Numbered from the stretch's first letter, positions 53,417 through 63,948 are shown. The stretch is DNA of 64,000 nt from an uncultured bacterium (GCA_937951485.1 CALEDJ010000006.1:62001-126000); one strand, 5' to 3'. Translations and numbers: made by a program. The notes: generated by a model from the sequence alone, not told the origin.

Positions 53417-53462
53417 AGATCACCGCCGGGGAATTGCCAGACGGAACGGGCGTTTTCCCACA

Positions 53463-53556
53463 GGCATTTGTGAAATGGACTATTTTTCCTGTGTGGATGG
53501 GAAATATCAGGATTTTCCGATAACACCGGCATCAAAAATGCCCCTTTCACAAAAAT
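53463..53556. repeat. Foldback repeat, short copy
   Basis: The left arm GGCATTTGTGAAATGGAC (from 53463) matches GGCATTTGCGAAATGGAC at 24188; the right arm AAATGCCCCTTTCACAAA corresponds to AAACGCCCGTTTCGCAAA at 24425. The element folds on itself. It fills most of the gap 53417-53592. Confidence 0.75.
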
Positions 53557-53592
53557 ACGTCTTCACAGCACCAGGAGGCTCGTTCGCGATAG

Positions 53593-55740
53593 TCAGGGCC
53601 TGTTCTCGTGCGGAAGGCTTTTTTGGCTTCGGGCAAAATACACACCGGCAACGCCGATAAATATCAACACAACGGTCACCAGAGCGGGAATTGTATTGGA
53701 GGGCATTTTTTGCGGCGGGGATTCAATCTCGCTGGTGACCGGCAGCAGGATGTGTGACGGGCGTGTGGCATCATGATAGATGGTGTTTATGGCGACCTGC
53801 ATGTGGGTGTGCTGATTCCAGGGTTCTCCCGTGTTGGGATTGACGTCGTAGCGGTCGTGGTTGCTGCTTGATATGGCAACGCGGATTCGATGGCCCGCAT
53901 TGAACGCAATGCACGTTTCCCACAGATCAATTTCAAACTCATAGACCTCGCCCGGAACGAGAAACTCCGCCGTCCGCATGGTGTTGCGGTGTCGCGCACG
54001 GACGATGCCGTCGCAGACGATCATGGATCGGCCGTCGGGATACACGTCACAGAGTTTCGCGGTGAAATCCGTATCCACGGCGCTGCTCGAAGCCCAGAGA
54101 CGCACGATTACCTTGCCGCAGACCTCGACATACTGACTTAATGGCGGGGTCGTGAAGAGGAGCACGTCCGGCCGTGATTCCACCGGCCGCTGATCATAGG
54201 GTCCTTTGGTCCCGAAATTGTTGGCACCGCCGATTGTCGGCACAGGGTCGTTCGGATCGAAGGTGTAACTCCGGCGACTTTCCTGAACAGTGGGCGGCGA
54301 GGTGCTCAACAGTCCGTTTGCATGAAAATAGTATGCTACATCAGCAGCCGGGACGGGCCAGTCATCGGCATAGCGCCATTCATTGCCCGGCGCGTTCGGA
54401 TCGTCCACGTCCCCCAGAACGTAATAACAGACCGGAGGATCGTCCATCATCCCCATGTCAATGCCTTTGACCCAATGGTCTGTCCAGTCGAGGATATTGT
54501 CGTATGGGGCCGGGGGCTTTCTGGCATTCGGCCAGACAAAACCGCCCTGCACATTGGCGTGCCCATAGGCTTCAATGATGAGTTTCTGGCGTCCACGCGC
54601 GCCGGGTCCGCCGTGATGCTGAATGTTTACGAAACTGTTGATGGCGCCGCGCAACCAGAGGTCATACCAGCCGCCCCGATGGACCATCGGCCAGTTGACA
54701 AGGTGATACCGTGTTTCAAAGTTCAGGTATGCGTAGAGTTCGTCATTATAGAAGGGGTCGTTCGTGACCATTGCCATCACGAGATCATAAACCTCCTGAC
54801 CACGCAGCATTGTCCAGTTTTCTATCAGATTCTTCCGGAACGCGCCACCATGAAATAATCCCTGACTGTACAAATCAGAACCGGCTTCTTTGACATATTG
54901 ACAGACCAGCCCGGGCGGGTCGCTTCCGGCCAGCATGTACTGGGTAATGCCGCGGGCCGAGCCGCCGTAGGTCGCGATTTGACCATTACACCAGGGCTGT
55001 GCGCGAATCCACAGCACGGTTTCATATCCGTCTTTGTTTTCGCCCCATCCATCGTCCAGAAACATTCGGAACATGCCTTCCGATGCAAACAGGCCGCGAC
55101 AGTCCTGGACGACCAGGGCATAGCCCCGAAGACGGTGCTCATGTCCGGGACGATTCCCGTCGGTGTTTTTGTTGTACGTGGTCCGGTACAGGATAACGGG
55201 CCAGGGACCGTCACCGAGGGGCAGATATACATCCGTGGCCAACCGCACCCCGTCGGACATTTCGATCATGTAGGTGGTTTTGTCCGGCAAGCCGAGGGGC
55301 TCCAACGCGAAATCAATTCCGACGACATTGCTGCGGCAGTCAATCTCGACGACGCCGGGCTGCGTGATGTCGGCATAGGTGGGCCGGTCACCGTTGTAAG
55401 ACACACCGTCATGGATTTGATTGATATAGGTCGTTCCAGGGTACATGGTAAACACCAGTACCCTGTCAAGACCAGGCATCGCGTTGTCCACGGTGTACGA
55501 AAATATGCCCGAAGCATTGGTCTGTCCGCTCACTTCGATGGGAATCAGGTCTTCGGGATCGCCCGCACCGAGAGCAATCGTCCGTACTGCGCCGACAGGG
55601 CAATTGCCCAATGGGGCGCCGGTCTGGGTGTTGGTCACCTGGCCCGATACGGTCACGGGCGCCGCGTCGGCGCAGACGGCAATCACAAGCCCGATCAGTC
55701 CCATCGCGAACGCTATAGCATGCGTATTTTTGTCAGTCAT
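53593..55740 (-). CDS. Secreted CocE/NonD-family hydrolase (S15 fold)
   Basis: 715 residues. A signal peptide (FAMGLIGLVIAVCADAAP) precedes a carboxypeptidase-regulatory-like beta-sandwich (about 30-150: SGQVTNTQTGAPLGNCPVGA). The alpha/beta hydrolase then begins with EMSDGVRLATDVYLPLGDGP (about 160-179), with the nucleophile elbow TYGGSARGITQYMLAG (Ser near 260). A C-terminal jelly-roll (about 480-640) is of PepX_C type. A final membrane helix (IPALVTVVLIFIGVAGVYFA, about 682-701) may anchor it on the surface. CocE enzymes act on esters; others on dipeptides or amides. The nucleophile motif GxSxxG is conserved. Confidence 0.88.
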   Translation of the reverse strand: MTDKNTHAIAFAMGLIGLVIAVCADAAPVTVSGQVTNTQTGAPLGNCPVGAVRTIALGAGDPEDLIPIEVSGQTNASGIFSYTVDNAMPGLDRVLVFTMYPGTTYINQIHDGVSYNGDRPTYADITQPGVVEIDCRSNVVGIDFALEPLGLPDKTTYMIEMSDGVRLATDVYLPLGDGPWPVILYRTTYNKNTDGNRPGHEHRLRGYALVVQDCRGLFASEGMFRMFLDDGWGENKDGYETVLWIRAQPWCNGQIATYGGSARGITQYMLAGSDPPGLVCQYVKEAGSDLYSQGLFHGGAFRKNLIENWTMLRGQEVYDLVMAMVTNDPFYNDELYAYLNFETRYHLVNWPMVHRGGWYDLWLRGAINSFVNIQHHGGPGARGRQKLIIEAYGHANVQGGFVWPNARKPPAPYDNILDWTDHWVKGIDMGMMDDPPVCYYVLGDVDDPNAPGNEWRYADDWPVPAADVAYYFHANGLLSTSPPTVQESRRSYTFDPNDPVPTIGGANNFGTKGPYDQRPVESRPDVLLFTTPPLSQYVEVCGKVIVRLWASSSAVDTDFTAKLCDVYPDGRSMIVCDGIVRARHRNTMRTAEFLVPGEVYEFEIDLWETCIAFNAGHRIRVAISSSNHDRYDVNPNTGEPWNQHTHMQVAINTIYHDATRPSHILLPVTSEIESPPQKMPSNTIPALVTVVLIFIGVAGVYFARSQKSLPHENRP

Positions 55741-55902
55741 GGCGCGCGGGTCTCCTTGTCAACAACAGCCGCAGGTTCAAGGCCAAACGCTCATCAGTGC
55801 GTCTCGCATCCTGGCACTTCACGCTGGACATGACCATATACTGCATTCTGAAAAAGTTCTGTCTGCGTTGTTCACAGGGGTGCAGCCAATATGTTGAGAG
55901 AA

Positions 55903-58632
55903 TTACTTTACGTCCAGTTTGATATCATCCACATAGACCACGACGGCGTGGTCGGCGTTCGAGACGAAGCCGAACCAGTCGAGAGTACGGAATCGGGGAT
56001 TGCAGGGCAGGTCCAGGCAATGCACAGGGGCTTCGCCCGGCATGGTGATGCTGAGGCTCCAAGAGCCGTTCGCCGCTCGGCCCAGGGGACAGGTGATGGT
56101 CACATCAATCCAGGTGTCGGCGGGCCAGTTTCCCAGCACCTTTCCTCCGCTGCGTATGGTGCCGTCCGCGTTTAACCAGAGGCTCGGACCGGCATGGTAG
56201 GGGGAATGGCTGTCGCGCCATTCGTGGTAGAACACCGCACCGTTTTCAAGCCGGATGGAAAAAGAAGCGGTCGCCGTGCCGTGGCGCAGTCCGGGGGCAT
56301 AGACAAGGTACGGATAAAAAACGTGTACAAGACCGGATGCGTCGGTGAATTTCAGGCTGTGCCTTCCGGATTTGGCGTGTTCGTCTGAAACCCGGATACG
56401 GGCATCGGCCTCCTCGCCGAGGGTCTCCGCATCCGGCGCGGTCAAGCCCGGCGAAACGGCTTCAAAGTCCTGCGCGATGCGCCTTGTGGCAGGCGGCTGC
56501 GGCAATGGGTGTACGTAGCGTTCGACGCGCCGTGGTTTTTCGACCCATTCCGGGTCGCCGTAGAGGCCGATCTTGTCCACATCAATCGGTTTGAAACCGA
56601 TTCTGAATGCGGGAGAATCCGGCTTGATCCTGAAATCCCGCGCTTCAATGTTTTCAAACAGCGGGTCGGCGACAATTGAATGTTTGTCAAAGCCTTGCGC
56701 CTGCCATTGCTCCCAGGAACGCCCCGCGAATTCCAGTTCCTCGCCAGATGCATCCCAGAACAGGTTGTTATCGGAGCGCCAGTGGCCGTTGCGCCAGGTG
56801 CCGCCCAGCAGTCGGCCATTGTTGTAGTAAATGATATTGCGGTCGAACGTGAAGGAAATGTGGTCTTCTTCGCGGGAACGAATCAGTTGTTCGCGGTGGG
56901 AAAAAGCGAGGATATTGTTTCTGTAGATGTTTTCCTTGCCATAGTGTTGATGCGTGGTGCCGGTCTGGGTGTTGAAGACGATGTTGTTTTCCATGAGGAT
57001 GCCGGTACTGCCCTCGTCGGTGTAGAGTCCCCAGCCGCCGGAGATTTTGGGGTTGGAAATGATGTCATGGATATAGTTGTTGCGCAGGACGGTGCCGGGG
57101 GAATCGCCGAGGGTGTAGATGCCGCCCATGTCGCTGAGCTGGCCCTTGCCGACATTATGGATGCGGTTGTATTCGATGATGTTGTGGTGGGCGGAACTGG
57201 GCGCGTATCCCCAGGACCATCCGACGGAGACGCCGGTATAACGGAAGTCGCAGATTTCATTGTGTGAAATGCGGTTGTGGGAACTGCGGCCGATCCATAC
57301 CCCGACCGCGCCGCGATAGATGCGGCCGCCATCGTGGATAAAGCAGTTGTCCACCGTATTGCGAAGCGCCGCCTCCTGTTCCGTCGCGGGGTCGCCGGTT
57401 TCACCGATGCGAACGCCGCCCGCGCCGAGATCGAAGATTTCGGTGCGGGTCAGCAGGTTGTCCCGACTTCCTTTGCGGAACCAGACGCCATAGCCGCCGA
57501 CATGGCCGATGACGCAATCTTCAATGACGCACTGCCGCGCGCCCGTGGCTTCAAACGCGGCGGATACGCTCCAGGCCGCCTGGCTGTCGCTGTGCCCTTC
57601 CAGGCCGATAGGGTAGTCGGCGTAGTGGAGGCGCAACCCACGAAAATGCAGATGTTCCACGAACCGGCCTTCGGCGGGTTGGCCGTCCAGTCGGATCAAC
57701 TGCTGCGCCACGGGAAAGACGGCATCGGCGGCTTGCATGTCCTCGCCGGGCATCGGAATATAGTAAAGTTTCCCCTCCCGGCAGTTGAGGAACCATTCCC
57801 CCGGCTGATCGAGCGCCTCGAAGAGATGCTCGATGAAATACCACTGGTCCCCGCGCCAATAGCCGAAATGCCATCGGGCCGGGCCGGTGAAGGTGAGGAT
57901 GCGATCCGCTTCATCGAGTTCCTTTACGCGATGCAGCGAGGTCTCCCAGGAATGGAACACCACAAAGACCGCGTCTTCCAGCGAGGGCCAACGCTGGACA
58001 TCGCCGGGCCGGTAGCGAAACCTGACCGCGCTTTTCCCATCCGGGCCGCCGCCGGGGTCCTTTTCCATGACCGGCCCGTCCATATACAAAAACTCCTCAT
58101 CCGTGGGGTAATCCCCCGCCGGATGATGGGCGTTGGGCGTGCGCGCGGGCGTGCGGCGTTCGCCGTTGACCCACAGCGCGCCGATGCGGTCGGCGCGTTC
58201 GCGCGCTTCGGGCACATCCGCCACCCAGAAATCGCCTTCCTGCCGCCAGCCGCCGATGCGGCGGCCGCCGTGGAGAATGGGTGCTTCCCCGGGATAGGCT
58301 TCGTAGGCGACGAGCGCGCCCGGCGTGCCGGAATCTTCCGGCCCGAACAGGATCGGTTCCGCGATGAAATAGACGCCTTCTCGCACCAGTACCCGTACAG
58401 GTCCCGCCACATCACCGGATGTTCTCATCCGGCGCAATACGTCGCGCGCGCCGGCAATCGTGGCGCAGGGACCGTCCGTTTTCCCTGCATTCGGTTCCGC
58501 CAAGGTCCCCGACCAGGCATCATTGCCGTGCGGCGATACATAAAGTGTCAATGCTTGGTCCTCAGAAAACGCGGCGAAAGACACCGCGATGGCCAGCATG
58601 GCAACTGGAAACAGACAGTACCTGGCAAACAT
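55903..58632 (-). CDS. Secreted right-handed beta-helix protein (pectate-lyase-like)
   Basis: 909 residues from ATG 58632 behind AGAGAGATTG. A signal peptide is followed by TLYVSPHGNDAWSGTLAEPN (about 28-47), the opening of the DUF1565-like or GH-like beta-helix families. Parallel beta-helix coils run to about 600, with right-handed repeats such as HNRISHNEICDFRYTGVSVG and VLRNNYIHDIISNPKISGGW. A beta-sandwich closes the C-terminus. The architecture suggests a glycan-binding or cleaving exoenzyme; no clear catalytic set was identified. It is a single gene, on the minus strand, followed about 160 bases later by the CocE-type gene, so co-transcription is possible. Confidence 0.8.
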   Translation of the reverse strand: MFARYCLFPVAMLAIAVSFAAFSEDQALTLYVSPHGNDAWSGTLAEPNAGKTDGPCATIAGARDVLRRMRTSGDVAGPVRVLVREGVYFIAEPILFGPEDSGTPGALVAYEAYPGEAPILHGGRRIGGWRQEGDFWVADVPEARERADRIGALWVNGERRTPARTPNAHHPAGDYPTDEEFLYMDGPVMEKDPGGGPDGKSAVRFRYRPGDVQRWPSLEDAVFVVFHSWETSLHRVKELDEADRILTFTGPARWHFGYWRGDQWYFIEHLFEALDQPGEWFLNCREGKLYYIPMPGEDMQAADAVFPVAQQLIRLDGQPAEGRFVEHLHFRGLRLHYADYPIGLEGHSDSQAAWSVSAAFEATGARQCVIEDCVIGHVGGYGVWFRKGSRDNLLTRTEIFDLGAGGVRIGETGDPATEQEAALRNTVDNCFIHDGGRIYRGAVGVWIGRSSHNRISHNEICDFRYTGVSVGWSWGYAPSSAHHNIIEYNRIHNVGKGQLSDMGGIYTLGDSPGTVLRNNYIHDIISNPKISGGWGLYTDEGSTGILMENNIVFNTQTGTTHQHYGKENIYRNNILAFSHREQLIRSREEDHISFTFDRNIIYYNNGRLLGGTWRNGHWRSDNNLFWDASGEELEFAGRSWEQWQAQGFDKHSIVADPLFENIEARDFRIKPDSPAFRIGFKPIDVDKIGLYGDPEWVEKPRRVERYVHPLPQPPATRRIAQDFEAVSPGLTAPDAETLGEEADARIRVSDEHAKSGRHSLKFTDASGLVHVFYPYLVYAPGLRHGTATASFSIRLENGAVFYHEWRDSHSPYHAGPSLWLNADGTIRSGGKVLGNWPADTWIDVTITCPLGRAANGSWSLSITMPGEAPVHCLDLPCNPRFRTLDWFGFVSNADHAVVVYVDDIKLDVK

Positions 58633-59086
58633 GATTTCAATCTCTCTGTGGGGTGACACGCCAGAAAGTTCAGATGGAAACGAATACGCCGAGTCTAATG
58701 GATTCCTGAGGCGGTTTCAAAAAGAAGGCTTTTGAGAGATTGTTTTTTTGCGGGATGGCGGGCATCGCCACGGGCCACGGACAGATAAGGACCGACATGG
58801 ACAGGCAAGTACCGGGAAAAAACAACACCGAAAGTGCGCTTACAGACAAGATCCTGGAAAGAACCAGCCCAAGAGATTTGAAAAGGCATGGGGTGGTTCG
58901 GGTTGTCATGTGGGGCGGGATGCTGGTATCGTTAAGGGCGCTGGAGGGCAAACGCCGGGACGGAAATGAATCGCTCGGAGAAGAAACGGGAGATGTGTTT
59001 TTTGACGAGAAGCGTGGTGCGACGCAGCCGGGGGAGATTCCGGCGAGGATGGCGTAGTAACGCAACATGAAGGAGCGGATGACAAC
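58633..59086. other. 454-base intergenic stretch
   Basis: Between the divergent beta-helix and glycogen phosphorylase genes. It includes a GGAC-rich run at 58775-58805 (GGACAGATAAGGACCGACAT) related to the tracts at 15312 and 49076. Both promoters must be in this stretch, but no clear -10/-35 pair was seen. No convincing gene. Confidence 0.5.
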
Positions 59087-61645
59087 ATGCCTCGCGTAGT
59101 GAAATTTACCGTGGTGCCAAAACTTCCGGAACCGATAGCGCGGTTGTCGGATATTGCGGACAACATCTGGTGGTGCTGGGACCCGGAGGCGATTGACCTG
59201 TTTTTCCGGATGGACCGGGACCTGTGGACGCAAGTGCACGAGAACCCGCGCCGGCTGTTGGGGGAAGTGAGCCAGGTGCGGCTGGAAGAACTGGCAAAAA
59301 GCGACAGTTTCCTGGCTCATCTGGACAGGGTCTGGAACAAACTGCAGCAGTATATGGCCACCAACACGTGGTGGGACCGCAATCCACAGGCGCCAAAGGA
59401 TCTTTGCGTGGCATACATGTCGGCGGAATACGGGCTGCATGAATCCATCAGCATCTATTCGGGCGGTTTGGGGGTGCTGGCTGGGGATCATTTGAAGGCG
59501 GCGAGCGACTTGGGATTGCCGCTCGTGGGCGTGGGTCTGCTATACCGGGAAGGATATTTTCGCCAGTATCTGAACGCGGACGGATGGCAGCAGGAGACCT
59601 ATCCGCGCAATGACTTCTACAACATGCCGATTCAGTTAATGCGCGATGAATCCGGGAAACGACTGCTCATCGAAGTGGAGTTTCAGGAAAAGCCGGTCAA
59701 AGCCCAGATTTGGAAATGCCAGGTGGGTCGTGTGCCGTTGTATCTTCTGGACGCCGATGTAGAGGAGAACGATATGGCGGACCGGGCCATCACGGCGCAA
59801 CTTTACGGGGGCGACCGCGAAACACGGATTCGACAGGAGATCATGCTGGGCATGGGCGGCGTCATTGCCATGCACCGGCTCAACATCAAACCCACCATTT
59901 ACCACATGAACGAAGGCCATGCCGCGTTTATGACGTTGCAGCGCATCAAGGAACTGGTGCTTCATGAGAAACTGACGTTCCACGAAGCGGTGGAGACGGT
60001 GAAGGCGGGCAGTTACTTCACCACCCATACGCCGGTGCCGGCGGGCAATGACATGTTCGACCCCGGCATGATCGAGCGGTATTTCCGAAAGTACTGTCAT
60101 GATGTGGGCATTCACGTGAATGAATTGCTGGGACTGGGGCGGCAGAATCCTCAAGATTCCCGCGAGCCGTTCTGCATGACGGTGCTGGCGCTGCGGCTCA
60201 GCGCAGGCGCGAATGGCGTGAGCAAACTGCATGGCGAGGTCTCGCGCAACATGTGGTCGCAGACCTGGAAGAATCTGCCGGAGAATGAAGTGCCCATCAC
60301 TTCGATCACCAATGGCGTGCATATTCGATCCTGGATTTCGCGCGATTTGGCCGACCTGTATGACCGATATCTGGGTCCCGGTTGGGTGAACACGCCCGAT
60401 GACCATACCATCTGGCGGCGGATTGATGAGTTGCCGGATACGGAGTTGTGGCGGACGCATGAGCGCCGCCGGGAGCGCCTCGTTAATTTCGCCCGCGCGC
60501 GGCTGCAAAAGCAGTTGATCAACCGGGGCGCGCCCAGCGAGGAAATCCGTCATGCCAATGAAGTGCTTGACCCGGAGGTGCTTACCATCGGCTTTGCGCG
60601 CCGCTTCGCGACCTATAAGCGCGCCACGCTGATCTTGCACGACATTGAACGGATGAAGAGCATCCTGCTGACGCCCGGCCGCCACGTGCAGATGATTATT
60701 GCCGGGAAAGCGCATCCGCAGGACACAGCGGGCAAGGAAATGATCCGGCAACTGGTTCATTTCTGCCGTGACCCGGAGATACGAAATCATGTGGTGTTCC
60801 TGGAGGACTACGACATCAATGTGGCGCGATACATGGTGCAGGGGGTGGATTGCTGGTTGAACACGCCGCGCCGCCCCATGGAGGCCAGCGGCACCAGCGG
60901 CATGAAAGCGGCCGCCAACGGGGCACTCAATATCAGTATCCCCGATGGATGGTGGTGCGAGGCGGAGTTTTTGGGCGACAACGGCTGGAGCATCGGACGA
61001 GGCGAGCGTTATGACAGCACCGAGGAACAGGACCGCGTCGAGAGCGAGGCGCTTTACGAAATTCTGGAAAAGGAGGCGGTGCCGATTTTCTATGACCGCG
61101 GGCGGGATGGACTTCCCCGGGGCTGGATCGCGCGCATGAAAGCGGCCATCCGCACCATCTGCCCCGTCTTCAACACCTATCGGATGGTGCAGGAATACGC
61201 GGACCGCAGTTATATTCCATGTTCCATCCGCAAACTGGAACTGAAACAAAACAACAGGCATCGTTCTCGTGCGCTGGCGCATTGGAAGGAAATGGTGTAT
61301 GCCAATTGGGCGCAGGTGCATTTCGTCAATATCGAATCGGGGCCGACGGAAGGGCTTCCGGTGGGTACAAGCCTACAGGTGACCGCCGAGGTGTTTTTGG
61401 GGCAACTCGGCAGTTCCGATGTCATGGCGGAAATTTTCTACGGCGATCTGGACCCCTATGGCCAGATTCCCGTCGGGCGCACGGTGGAAATGACCTGTAC
61501 GAAAGAACTGGGCAAGGGCGTGTATCGCTTTGAAGGCGCCATCGTCTGCCGGGAAACCGGACAGCAGGGCTTCACGGTGCGGGTCATTCCCTCGCATCCG
61601 GATCTCTGGCAGAAGCACGAAATGGCGCTGGTCACATGGGCATAG
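59087..61645 (+). CDS. Alpha-glucan (glycogen/maltodextrin) phosphorylase
   Basis: 852 residues. The N-terminal domain (ARLSDIADNIWWCWDPEAID near 18-37) is the DUF3417-type head of the short alpha-glucan phosphorylases. The GT35 core includes NGVHIRSWISRDLADLYDRY (about 406-425), FARRFATYKRATLILHDIER near 505 and, with the pyridoxal-phosphate lysine, EASGTSGMKAAANGALNIS near 602-620. The enzyme splits alpha-1,4-glucan with phosphate to give glucose-1-phosphate. GGAG lies 11 bases before the ATG. The murB gene begins 22 bases after its stop, so it may be co-transcribed. Confidence 0.93.
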   Translation: MPRVVKFTVVPKLPEPIARLSDIADNIWWCWDPEAIDLFFRMDRDLWTQVHENPRRLLGEVSQVRLEELAKSDSFLAHLDRVWNKLQQYMATNTWWDRNPQAPKDLCVAYMSAEYGLHESISIYSGGLGVLAGDHLKAASDLGLPLVGVGLLYREGYFRQYLNADGWQQETYPRNDFYNMPIQLMRDESGKRLLIEVEFQEKPVKAQIWKCQVGRVPLYLLDADVEENDMADRAITAQLYGGDRETRIRQEIMLGMGGVIAMHRLNIKPTIYHMNEGHAAFMTLQRIKELVLHEKLTFHEAVETVKAGSYFTTHTPVPAGNDMFDPGMIERYFRKYCHDVGIHVNELLGLGRQNPQDSREPFCMTVLALRLSAGANGVSKLHGEVSRNMWSQTWKNLPENEVPITSITNGVHIRSWISRDLADLYDRYLGPGWVNTPDDHTIWRRIDELPDTELWRTHERRRERLVNFARARLQKQLINRGAPSEEIRHANEVLDPEVLTIGFARRFATYKRATLILHDIERMKSILLTPGRHVQMIIAGKAHPQDTAGKEMIRQLVHFCRDPEIRNHVVFLEDYDINVARYMVQGVDCWLNTPRRPMEASGTSGMKAAANGALNISIPDGWWCEAEFLGDNGWSIGRGERYDSTEEQDRVESEALYEILEKEAVPIFYDRGRDGLPRGWIARMKAAIRTICPVFNTYRMVQEYADRSYIPCSIRKLELKQNNRHRSRALAHWKEMVYANWAQVHFVNIESGPTEGLPVGTSLQVTAEVFLGQLGSSDVMAEIFYGDLDPYGQIPVGRTVEMTCTKELGKGVYRFEGAIVCRETGQQGFTVRVIPSHPDLWQKHEMALVTWA

Positions 61646-61667
61646 CCCGGCCGGGTGGAAATCCACG

Positions 61668-62540
61668 ATGGACAAGCCCCCCTTTGAATTCGCCGTGCCG
61701 GATTATCCACTGGGACCCCATACCTATTACCGGGTGGGCGGGCCTGCGCGTTGGGCGCTAATCCCAAGAAACGCGGATGAAGCCGAGGCCGCCTGGCGGT
61801 GGGCACAGGCGCAAGACACCCCGATGCTGGTTCTAGGGGGCGGCTCCAATGTGCTTGTCTCAGATGAGGGCTTTCCGGGCATTGTGCTGTTCACCACCAG
61901 CCTGAACCGACTGGAATCGCTTGGTGAGGATCGCTACCACGTGGAGGGGGGCGTTGAACTTGACGCATTGGTGCGGAAAGTGATGCTGGCCAACAATTAT
62001 GAGGGCGTGGGCGCCTTGACCGGCATCCCCGGCACGGTGGGCGGGGCCATCTTTATGAACGCGGGCACCGCCAACGGCAGCGTCTGCGCGTTGCTGGAGT
62101 CCGTGGACATGGCGCGTGCCGATGGGCGGGTGCGCCTTGCGATGGATGCGTCTCTCTATGCCTATCGCAGCCAGCGTTTCTGTGGGCCCGGCGACCTCAT
62201 CCTGGGCGGTTTATTTCGTTTTCGCCGTGCTGAGGCGGATCAACGCGCCGTCTATGAGCACTATACCCAGCGTCGCCTGGAAACCCAGCCGCAAGGATAT
62301 TGCTGCGGCAGCGTGTTCAAGAACCCGCCGGGCGCGCATGCCGGACGGCTCATCGAAGCATGTGGATTGAAGGGGACGCGCCTGGGCGGCGCGGTGATCA
62401 GCCCGAAACACGCGAATTTCATCATGAATGACCGGGATGCCCGTTTTGAGGACATTATCGGATTGATTGCATTGGCGAAGCGGCAGGTCCATGAGCGTTT
62501 TGGCATCCATCTGGAAGAAGAAGTGCGCATCATCCGCTGA
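61668..62540 (+). CDS. murB: UDP-N-acetylenolpyruvoylglucosamine reductase
   Basis: MurB reduces UDP-GlcNAc-enolpyruvate with NADPH to form UDP-MurNAc for peptidoglycan. At 290 residues it has the short (type II) form. FAD loop PMLVLGGGSNVLVSDEGFPG (about 53-72), GIPGTVGGAIFMNAGTANGS (about 120-139), the catalytic Ser in GYCCGSVFKNPPGAHAGRLI (Ser near 213) and closing EEEVRIIR (Glu near 285) are present. The start ATG 61668 follows GGGTGGAA; upstream in-frame residues are part of the phosphorylase region. It lies 22 bases after the phosphorylase gene. Confidence 0.95.
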   Translation: MDKPPFEFAVPDYPLGPHTYYRVGGPARWALIPRNADEAEAAWRWAQAQDTPMLVLGGGSNVLVSDEGFPGIVLFTTSLNRLESLGEDRYHVEGGVELDALVRKVMLANNYEGVGALTGIPGTVGGAIFMNAGTANGSVCALLESVDMARADGRVRLAMDASLYAYRSQRFCGPGDLILGGLFRFRRAEADQRAVYEHYTQRRLETQPQGYCCGSVFKNPPGAHAGRLIEACGLKGTRLGGAVISPKHANFIMNDRDARFEDIIGLIALAKRQVHERFGIHLEEEVRIIR

Positions 62541-62678
62541 TTGACCTCCCCGTCCGATTTTTCGGCGCCGGGAACGATCGGCGTGAACAGGTTGGCGATT
62601 GCATCATGTCGGGCATTGGGATATTATCCATTCCGGTTGTGCCGCCGACGGCCGATGACGCCGGACAAGGGACGTTTC

Positions 62679-63737
62679 ATGAACATTGAGGACCTCTTCG
62701 ACCTGGTGGCGCGGGAAAAGGCTTCTGACCTTCTGATCAGCGCCGGCGCGCCGCCCATTCTGCGCATCAACGGACAGTTATTCCGGAGCCGCACCGAAGC
62801 GTTGACGCCGGAACAGACCCGCAACCTGATCTATGATTTCCTGACGGAAGAGCAACGGGCGCAGTTCGAGGCGAACAAAGAACTGGATTTTTCGCTGGCG
62901 GTCGGGCGCAGACACCGGTTCCGGGTCAATGTGTATTTGCAGAAGCAGGCGGTAACGGCAGCCTTGCGGCCCATCCCCGAGAAGATTCCGTCATTAAAGG
63001 AACTGGGCATCCCCCCCGTGGCGGAGGAATTGGCCAAGGCGCGCCAGGGGTTGATCCTCGTGACCGGCCCCACCGGCAGCGGGAAGACCACCACGCAGGC
63101 CGCCATCATTGATCTCATCAACAACCAGCGCGCGTGTCACATTATCACGGTGGAGGATCCCATAGAATACATACATAACCATAAGCGGAGCATTGTGGAC
63201 CAGCGGGAAGTCGGCGGGGATACGACCAGTTTTGCGCGGGCGTTGAAATATGTGCTCCGCCAGGACCCGGACGTAATCCTGATTGGGGAAATGAGGGACC
63301 TGGAGACCATACAGGCGGCGCTCACAGCGGCGGAGACCGGCCACCTGGTGCTGGCCACCTTGCACACCAATGACGCCATTCAGACAGTGGACCGCATTAT
63401 TGATGTGTTTCCCGCGGAGCAGCAACAGCAAATCCGGTTCCAGTTGTCCATGTGCCTGCTGGCCATCATGTCACAGCGGCTACTGCCGAAAGTGAACAAC
63501 TCCGGGCGCATACTCGCCTGCGAAATTCTCCGCAACAACACCGCCATTGCCAATCTTATCCGCGAGGGCAAGACCCATCAGGTGTATAGCGTCGTAGAGA
63601 CCAGTTCCAAGGATGGCATGATTACCATGGACCGTTCGGTAAAACTTTTGTATAACGCCGGCATGATCTCTTACGAAGACGCCGTGGCGACGATGCGCAA
63701 TCCAAAGGAAATCAAGGATTTGGAGAAGCAGCCTTGA
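62679..63737 (+). CDS. pilT: PilT-type twitching motility ATPase
   Basis: 352 residues from ATG 62679, behind AAGGGACG. PilT powers pilus retraction. The N-terminal PAS-like domain (ASDLLISAGAPPILRINGQL, about 13-32) is followed by the ATPase core: Walker A LVTGPTGSGKTTTQAAIIDL (about 127-146), the Asp box VEDPIEYIHNHKRSIVDQRE (about 158-177), Walker B VILIGEMRDLETIQAALTAA (about 198-217) and the His box ATETGHLVLATLHTNDAIQT-like ETGHLVLATLHTNDAIQT. The C-terminal helices end KEIKDLEKQP. With the prepilin-like gene near the window start, it argues for a type IV pilus system. Confidence 0.94.
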   Translation: MNIEDLFDLVAREKASDLLISAGAPPILRINGQLFRSRTEALTPEQTRNLIYDFLTEEQRAQFEANKELDFSLAVGRRHRFRVNVYLQKQAVTAALRPIPEKIPSLKELGIPPVAEELAKARQGLILVTGPTGSGKTTTQAAIIDLINNQRACHIITVEDPIEYIHNHKRSIVDQREVGGDTTSFARALKYVLRQDPDVILIGEMRDLETIQAALTAAETGHLVLATLHTNDAIQTVDRIIDVFPAEQQQQIRFQLSMCLLAIMSQRLLPKVNNSGRILACEILRNNTAIANLIREGKTHQVYSVVETSSKDGMITMDRSVKLLYNAGMISYEDAVATMRNPKEIKDLEKQP

Positions 63738-63948
63738 GGTTCGGAAACCTTTGAGGGAACGGCAACGGGAATAAACGGTTGGCGTCTGAAGGAAAACATG
63801 TGATAGGGTGTAACCGGCGACATCAAAGGAAATGTGTGGCGATGGGCGGCGTGAATTCAAGGGGTGTGCCCGCGCTGCAAATGAATCGGATACCGGGCGA
63901 ACACAGCATCACGCCTTGGTTCAGGGCGGAACGTGGAGGGAGTTGGCA
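63738..63948. other. Short intergenic region between pilT and the next gene
   Basis: No coding region or terminator could be supported. A GGTTCGGAAACC inverted repeat lies just past the pilT stop but lacks a T-run. Confidence 0.4.

Noticed and set aside
59636-61321. A long minus-strand open frame opposite the glucan phosphorylase gene
   Set aside because: The plus-strand enzyme is complete and recognisable, and the antisense translation is His/Arg-rich without a family pattern.
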